Shown: in pieces, positions 58,727 through 64,000 of the stretch
Layout of the letters: each line of letters opens with the position of its first letter
Numbering within the stretch: position 1 is the stretch's first letter
NCBI RefSeq assembly: GCF_014805625.2
Contig: NW_023998565.1
Span: 158,527 to 222,526, forward strand
Source of the DNA: Glossina fuscipes
Taxonomy: Eukaryota; Arthropoda; Insecta; Diptera; Glossinidae
Reading direction: 5' to 3'
DNA: 64,000 nucleotides
The notes under the pieces: generated by a model
Told to the model about the DNA's origin: nothing
The model's input: the letters and a program-made list of their open reading frames with translations, nothing else
Databases searched by the model: none
Made by a program: the position numbers and the translations under genes

Positions 58727-59420
58727 CTAAGCTCAGGCTACTGTGGGGGTCACAAGTGACGGATTGTGATCGGCCTGCTTGTACCCAAGGGTATATCTGC
58801 AGGTTAGCTGCGAATAGCCAATAAGCAGTCCCCGACCAAGAGCGGCTGAAAAGGCCGCATAATCCTGTGACTTCGGTGACAGGACGAGTAAGCACCGTCC
58901 TTGGAATAGGTGCTCCCCACTCTTAGTATGGGGGTGGCATCGAGGGAGACAACTGTACGAAGCCTAGGGATAGGCATCAGGACCTAGCCCGGTAAGGTCT
59001 TGATTATGGCATACCGGAACACGTATTTAAATTGACGACTTTGAGCTGGTGGTAGTAGCAGTATTCCGTTACCTGAGTAGGTTGGAGTGACATCCAGCCA
59101 AAATGGCTTTCGGGTTAATGCTGACACCGCCCCCGCTCCGTTAAAATTATGGCAAGTCTGGGAAGTACCTTCTAGGCCGCACCGTTAAGTTGGTGGGTGT
59201 AGGCCCAGTTGAGAAGAACTCCTGGCTAATGCTGGACCTGGCACTGAACGCTAGTCTCATAAGGGCTAGCGTCAACCCACTGCATGGCCGCACTGCTTGC
59301 AAAGATAACAATGGGTTCCTAACAGCAACTTCACCAGCGGAACCGGATAGCGGCTTCCCAGTTGGGGTCCATATAAAGTAAAACATAAATAACACAAATA
59401 AACCCAAAATAGCAACGCCG

Positions 59421-60940
59421 ATGTCTTTCGGTACGACAAAAAAAGCAGACAGTGGAGTTCACGCCAGTGATCTGAGCGACGAGAACCCGTTTAGGGCGAG
59501 TAGCAGAATGCTACGATCGCCGGTTGCCGGTCGAGCGCAGCCACAGTCGCCTACCAATTTAAAGAGAGTGCCTACGACAGATGCGGGGGACACGGCGCCC
59601 TTTGTAAGGCTGGGCCACCACATAGAGGCACTGGTGGAAATGTTGGAAGACGGCAAAAGGCGGTCCATTCATCAAGCCATGAGGTATGCCATTGAGGGCA
59701 TCAGAATGGCCTACGAGCAGTGCGCGCTGCTAACGGACCAGACGAGGGCCGATCCGAGTGGCAAGGCCGACAAGGTCGACAAAGCCGCTCAAACGACCCC
59801 TCCTCGTAATCTAGGAGGGGTGAGCAAGAAAGACGCTCCGGAGTCCGACCAGAAGATAAGCGCTTCAAAGAGAAGACAGCCCGCCGATATAGACGCACCA
59901 ACTGCCAAGCGTAGTAACGTGGCCAGTGGGCCCAAGGGGGTCGCGCAGAAGCGTACCGACCAGAGTACGCGGGCTACCGGCGAGGACTGGCAACAAGTAA
60001 CGGCCAGGAAAAAAAAGGACCGCCCACTGCAAGTCCGTAGAGGGAAACCGGACGCCATCGTTATAGCTGCGACAGGCAAGCTCTCCTACGCTGAAATGCT
60101 GAGTAGGTCAAAGGCGAGCCCAAAGTGAAGCAGTTAAGTGAAGTGGTCCGCAAAATCAGGAGGACACGAAAGGCGACCTATTTCTGCAACTGGACAAAAA
60201 CGGAGAGAAAACGGAAGAGCTAAAGAATGCAGTGAGCTCCCTGCTAGGTGACCAGGCGGCAGTTAGAAGCCTGAAGCAACGCGGTACAGTTGACTGCAGG
60301 GATTTCGACGAAATCACTTCAAGGAAGGGCATCTGCGAGGCCATAAAGAGCCAATATGGGCTGGCAAACGCAGAGGTAGTTAGCCTGAGAAAGGATGGGC
60401 ACATCGCAAAACTGTGCTCCCAAGATCTCCTGTGCTTTTCTTGTAAAGGTGTACCACATGCTGACGCTAAACACGTAGCGGGGAGCAGAATTGTGGCAAG
60501 GGTTTAACGTGGCTTCCTGCCTGAAAGGCTTAACCCATCGGTGGCCCAAGCCACTTTAAGCGTACTACGCCCCCTGGCGAGTTAGACAATCCCCGCAGAG
60601 TAGGGCCTTAAACAGCACCAGAGTCCAGAACGGTTTATTGTGTATGGAACAATAAACCCCACTCTGGTCAATGGTGAGGCCTAGCTGCACTCAAATTGTT
60701 CCACTTTAGCCAACCACAACCATCACGAGTACTCCCCGAAGGGCCGCACCCAAGCAGTCAGGACTCTCAAATTGATCAACGCTTGCTTCCGCCATAAGGC
60801 TTCCACTGTGCTGTTGATGAATTACCACCATTACCCGCAGGCATCCGTGGCATATGTTCAAAAGTAAAAATAGGCAAATAGCGGGGAGCAGTAAGTGCTC
60901 GTTATTCAAACGAGCTTTAGCTGCTAGAGAACGCAAATGA
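59421..60940 (+). pseudogene. Gamma C ORF1, split by an insertion
   Basis: ATG 59421 opens MSFGTTKKADSGVH. A basic, disordered N-terminal half includes GEDWQQVTARKKKDRPLQVR and AIVIAATGKLSYAEML, then a frameshift near 60128. The central domain continues (LLGDQAAVRSLKQRGTVDC and FDEITSRKGICEAIKSQYGL) to a shortened knuckle region (KLCSQDLLCFSCKG...HVAGS), where the insertion 60489-60878 splits it. After the second target copy the frame resumes as KCSLFKRALAARERK and stops at TGA 60938-60940, which overlaps the ORF2 ATG (60937-60939) as ATGA. The first two knuckles seem fused by an internal deletion. Confidence 0.8.
60476..60891. mobile_element. 390-bp unidentified insertion with 13-bp target duplication
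   Basis: TAGCGGGGAGCAG occurs at 60476-60488 and 60879-60891, flanking 390 bp (60489-60878). Removing the insert and one copy rejoins the zinc-knuckle frame of gamma C ORF1. The insert has no coding frame of note, no clear terminal inverted repeats and only a short A-rich right end (CAAAAGTAAAAATAGGCAAA). It contains a long stem-loop: CCAGAGT / ACTCTGG outer stem and GGTTTATTGT / ACAATAAACC inner stem (about 60618-60666). A non-autonomous retroposon (SINE-like) is the simplest reading, but no tRNA A/B boxes or 5S-like promoter were recognised. Confidence 0.8.
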
Positions 60941-63900
60941 GAATCATGCAAATTAATCTCAATCACGGCGAGGCAGCTCATGACCTACTTCGGCAAACGA
61001 TCGTTGAGAAAGAGGTGGACCTGGTACTACTGAGTGAACCATATCGCAGGGCAAGTCAGGGCATCTGGGCAACCGATGCGTCCAAAAAAGCAGCAATTTG
61101 GCCGCCTGGTTCTATAGCACTCTTGGATGGGGACTGCCAGCACAGGGGATTCATCAGGGCGACAGCTAAATATATAGCTGCTATAGATGCTACGCTCCTC
61201 CAAGCTGGACACTAGGCGAATTTCAAAGCATGCTGGATGAACTCGTGGCAGACGCCCGGGAGAAGCCATCCGTATTAATTGCGAGGGATTTCAATGCTTG
61301 GGCCTTCGAGTGGGGCAGTAAGGCCTGCAATGCGAGAGGACGCAGCTTGCTGGAGGCTTTCGCCATGCTGAAAGTATCTCTTCTAAACGATGGGCAGCGA
61401 GATACTTTTCGTAAGGCAGGAAGGGGCTCGAAAGTAGACCTCACCTTTTGTTAGCGACGGTGTAGTGGCCAGATGCAAGTAGTCGCTGAGCGAGGAGTAC
61501 ACAAATAGCGATCACCAGGCTATCTTCCTCGACATAACATCTAGAGAGAACAGAGGTAATGGGTGGAATAAAACTACCGGGCCGAGGTGAAGAGATTCAC
61601 TTTTTGACGAGGATGTCTTTAACACCATTATGGACTCCTACGTGGTTGGTGACGCTACAGCTTGTGAACTCCGGCAAAACGTAGCAAAGTTTCTGGTATA
61701 AGCATGCGACGTCGCCATGCCATGCCCCGAAGACGAAATACACGGAGAAAAGGATCTCCGTGCCATTGGTGGACCGAAGAGATAGCGTCCCTAAGAGCGA
61801 ACTGCTTGAAAGCCAGAAAAAAAGGTGCAGCGCTCGAGAGGTAGGGAAAACTTTAATGAGCTGCTCCTACTCTACAGAAACATGCAGTGACTTAAAGAAA
61901 TCCACAAGGGCCAGCAAAAGGAGACGTTTTGAGGAAATTTGCCGGGATGCCGATATTAACCCGTGCGGAACGGCATATAAAGTGGCCTTGAAGAAGGTCA
62001 AAGGACAGAAGATACCGCAAATCACGTGTCCGCTCGCGCTCCGAAGAATAGTAGCGACGCTTTTTCCGCAGAGGCCGCCGTATTTGTTGGTAAACCTCCT
62101 CGGCAGGGAAAAGGAAGCAATACCAGCAATTTCTGCCGGCGAGCTTTTAAGCGCCTGCAAGCGGATTGGGGACAAAAAACCCCTGGCCCAGATGGAGTCC
62201 CAAACAAGGCCTTAAAGGCAGCGATACGAAGGAGGCCAGACGTCTTCATGACGTTGCTGCAAAGGTGCCTGGATGAAAGGACGTTCCCAGACGTATGGAA
62301 GATTCAAAGGCTGGTCCTTATTCCGAAGGCCAATAAGCCACTGAACGAGCCATCGTCATACCGACCCATCTGCCTATTGGACACAATGGGCAAGGTATTG
62401 GAAAGGGTCGTATATGAACACCTGCTAGCTGTGGTTGAAGAAAGACGTGCTCTCTCGGATAACCAGTATGGATTCCGTAGAGCGCGGTCTACAATAGATG
62501 CCATAAGCCACGTCGTGGCGCCTGCCTCAGACGCCATAGCCAGAGACCGATGGAGGGGCGGTGATAAAAGGTACTGCGCCGTCGTTACGCTAGACATAAA
62601 AAACGCTTTCAACTCGGCGGACTGGGGGATTATCCGCAAAACCCTCATAAGGATACGGGTTCCAAGGTATATACTTGAGATAGTAACAAGCTACCTTTCG
62701 AACGTTAGTGTACGACAGCGATGATGGAAAACAATCGCATAAAATAACGGCGGGTGTTCCACAGGGGTCAGTCCTTGGTCCTCTCCTGTGGAATATAATG
62801 TACAACGGCGTCTTTGAACTTAACCTTCCTACCGGGGCAACGATCGTCGGCTTTGCCGATGATATAGCAGTCGTAGCGGTTGCAAAACACGTCGCGTAGG
62901 TAGAAGCGAGAGCTAACGAGGCTATCGTGAAAGTGAAATTGCGGCTAGAAGGGATGGGGCTGGAGCTAGCAGAGCACAAATTGGAAGCGGTCCTAATAAG
63001 CAGCAGGAAGAGCGTGGAAACATGCTGCATACGAGTCGGGCAGCACACGGTGCGGTCATCTCCTGTCCTGAAATACCTTGGAGTTATGCTTGACCATTGA
63101 CTCAATTTTAAGCACCATGTTGAGCACGCGACTGAGAAAGCTGCCGGCATCCAGGCGTCACTAGCAAGGATCATGCCAAATATTGGAGGCCGGAGATTCA
63201 CCAGTCGAACGATAATAGCCAAGGTGATAATCTCAGTCATAATGTGCGGAAGCCCAGTTTGGGCCAGTGCACTCAAGCTGAAGGCAGTGTACCGAAAGGT
63301 GGCGGAAATATATCGCCTTAGCGCCTTGAGGCAGATTTGCGCATTTCGTACCGTTTCGGAGGAGGCAGCGCTAGTGCTAGCTGACACTCTGCCAGTTGAC
63401 ATTCTGGCCGATGAGATGAGCCGCATCTACAAACGGCGTCGCGGCAGCGACCTCTCCTCGCACGTTATAAGAAGCGAGGAGTGGATGGCCTCGTTAAGGA
63501 TTTGGCAGTCCAGGTGGGAAAGAACGATCAAAGGGAGATGGACGTTCGTTCTTATCCCGAGCATAAAACGATGGGTTGAAAGACCCCACGGCGAAGTAAG
63601 CTATTACCTAACCCAGATTCTGAGTGGCCATGGCTGTTTTCGGAAGTATCTGCACAGATTCGGGCACGACAGCTCGCCTAACTGTCCGATATGCACAGTT
63701 ACAGAGGAAGATGCGGACCATGTAATGTTCCCCTGCAGCAGATTTGAGAATGGGAGGCCTCAAATGCACCCGAAGGAGATCACGAACGAAATGATCGGCA
63801 GTACAGCAGCCTGGAACGCCATAGACGCTTTCGCTAGCACTACTATCGTGAAGTTGCGGCGATTGGAGAGACAACGGGTGGAGAGCAGAGGGAGTGGAAG

Positions 63901-63978
63901 CCGATAGTGTATTCCAATGAGGTCCCACCATCAGAAGCGTGCTAGCGACAACGAGCCCCCGCGAAGTAATACCTAACG
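60937..63978 (+). pseudogene. Gamma C ORF2 (APE, RT, Cys-His domain)
   Basis: Starts MRIMQINLNHGEAAHDLL at 60937. Endonuclease pieces: VLLSEPYRRASQG, a frame break near 61170-61215, ARDFNAWAFEWGSKACNARG (Gly of GDFNAW replaced), SLLNDGQRDTFRKAG, then breaks near 61455-61760. RT: PGPDGVPNKALKAAIRRRPD, YRPICLLDTMGKVLERVVYE, DNQYGFRRARSTIDAISHVV, TLDIKNAFNSADW, a shift near 62705, AGVPQGSVLGPLLWNIMYNG and intact GFADDIAVVAV, then TAG at 62897. The C-terminal part is open at 63173-63907, with CPICTVTEEDADHVMFPC. TAG 63905-63907 replaces a Trp codon of gamma A and the original end is at about 63978. Confidence 0.85.
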
Positions 63979-63993
63979 GTGGTCCCGCGGGGG
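63956..63993 (+). other. 3'-terminal hairpin of gamma C
   Basis: CCCCCGCG (63956-63963) and CGCGGGGG (63986-63993), with the same loop as gamma A. The 38-bp stretch is identical between the two copies. Confidence 0.7.
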
Positions 63994-64000
63994 AGAGTGG

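Larger units (their letters stand above)
58727..64000 (+). mobile_element. Gamma LINE C: R1-clade, runs off the window
   Basis: A GC-richer 5' UTR (58727-59420), ORF1 from 59421 interrupted by a 390-bp insertion, ORF2 from 60937 and the conserved 3' hairpin at 63956-63993. The window ends inside the 3' UTR. ORF2 is closely similar to gamma A (for example both encode SADW, SYLSN and the ILADEMSRIY region), so A and C are one subfamily. Multiple frameshifts and stops inactivate it, but its RT active site is intact. Confidence 0.85.

Noticed and set aside
1..64000. tRNA, rRNA or snRNA genes
   Set aside because: I looked for B-box-like GGTTCGANNCC and cloverleaf ends and found none that convinced me; this by-eye scan could miss one.

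Overview
The window is nuclear DNA of an insect, most likely a brachyceran (schizophoran) fly. Short GT-AG introns of 54-67 bp, an AT-rich background, insect LINE families and fly-like host proteins all point that way. I cannot fix the species. Two assembly gaps of 10 N lie at 3527-3536 and 50663-50672.

Only two host genes look complete. A two-exon Mtr4 exosome helicase gene (1031 aa) runs on the minus strand at 25833-28982. A three-exon ND-B17/NDUFB6 complex I subunit gene (162 aa) runs on the plus strand at 36823-37433. The other host-derived material is fragmentary: a Cullin-5 pseudogene with an intron (7.9-8.7 kb), a mitochondrial ND4 insertion (39.6-40.0 kb), the intact 3' exons of Cyclin C (41.2-41.8 kb), exons resembling p31comet and WDR74 (43.6-44.1 kb) and a broken galectin (46.1-46.7 kb).

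The rest is mostly retrotransposons. I call them three families. Alpha is a LINE with a PHD-like finger in ORF1, an APE endonuclease and an RT: a near-complete plus copy at 13.7-18.3 kb and a degraded minus copy at 12.3-13.6 kb, arranged head to head. Beta is an I-clade-like LINE with CCHC gag, APE, RT and RNase H: an internally deleted plus copy at 10.1-11.6 kb, a long minus copy at 18.7-23.6 kb and a mosaic plus copy at 30.9-35.2 kb, with an RNase H scrap of a relative at 23.6-24.1 kb. Gamma is a set of three R1-clade (Waldo-like) LINEs, all on the plus strand and in series from 50.7 kb to the window end, separated by poly(A) and ACACA-type repeats. A Ty3/gypsy RT relic sits at 30.6-30.9 kb. 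Every retroelement ORF examined carries stops or frameshifts.

Layout: 1-10 kb is AT-rich DNA with short repeats, two possible small exons and the Cul5 relic; 10-24 kb holds the alpha and beta LINEs; 25-29 kb holds Mtr4; 29-35 kb holds the gypsy and beta relics; 36-37.5 kb holds ND-B17; 37.5-50.6 kb holds gene fragments and repeats; 50.6-64 kb holds the gamma series. The picture is an old, repeat-rich and probably heterochromatin-like region with two active housekeeping genes embedded in it. I saw no CRISPR, operon, tRNA or rRNA. The most distinctive signals are the gamma series in AC repeats, a 390-bp insertion with a 13-bp target duplication inside one of its ORFs, a conversion-like identical tract between two dead beta copies, and the cluster of intron-bearing host gene fragments.
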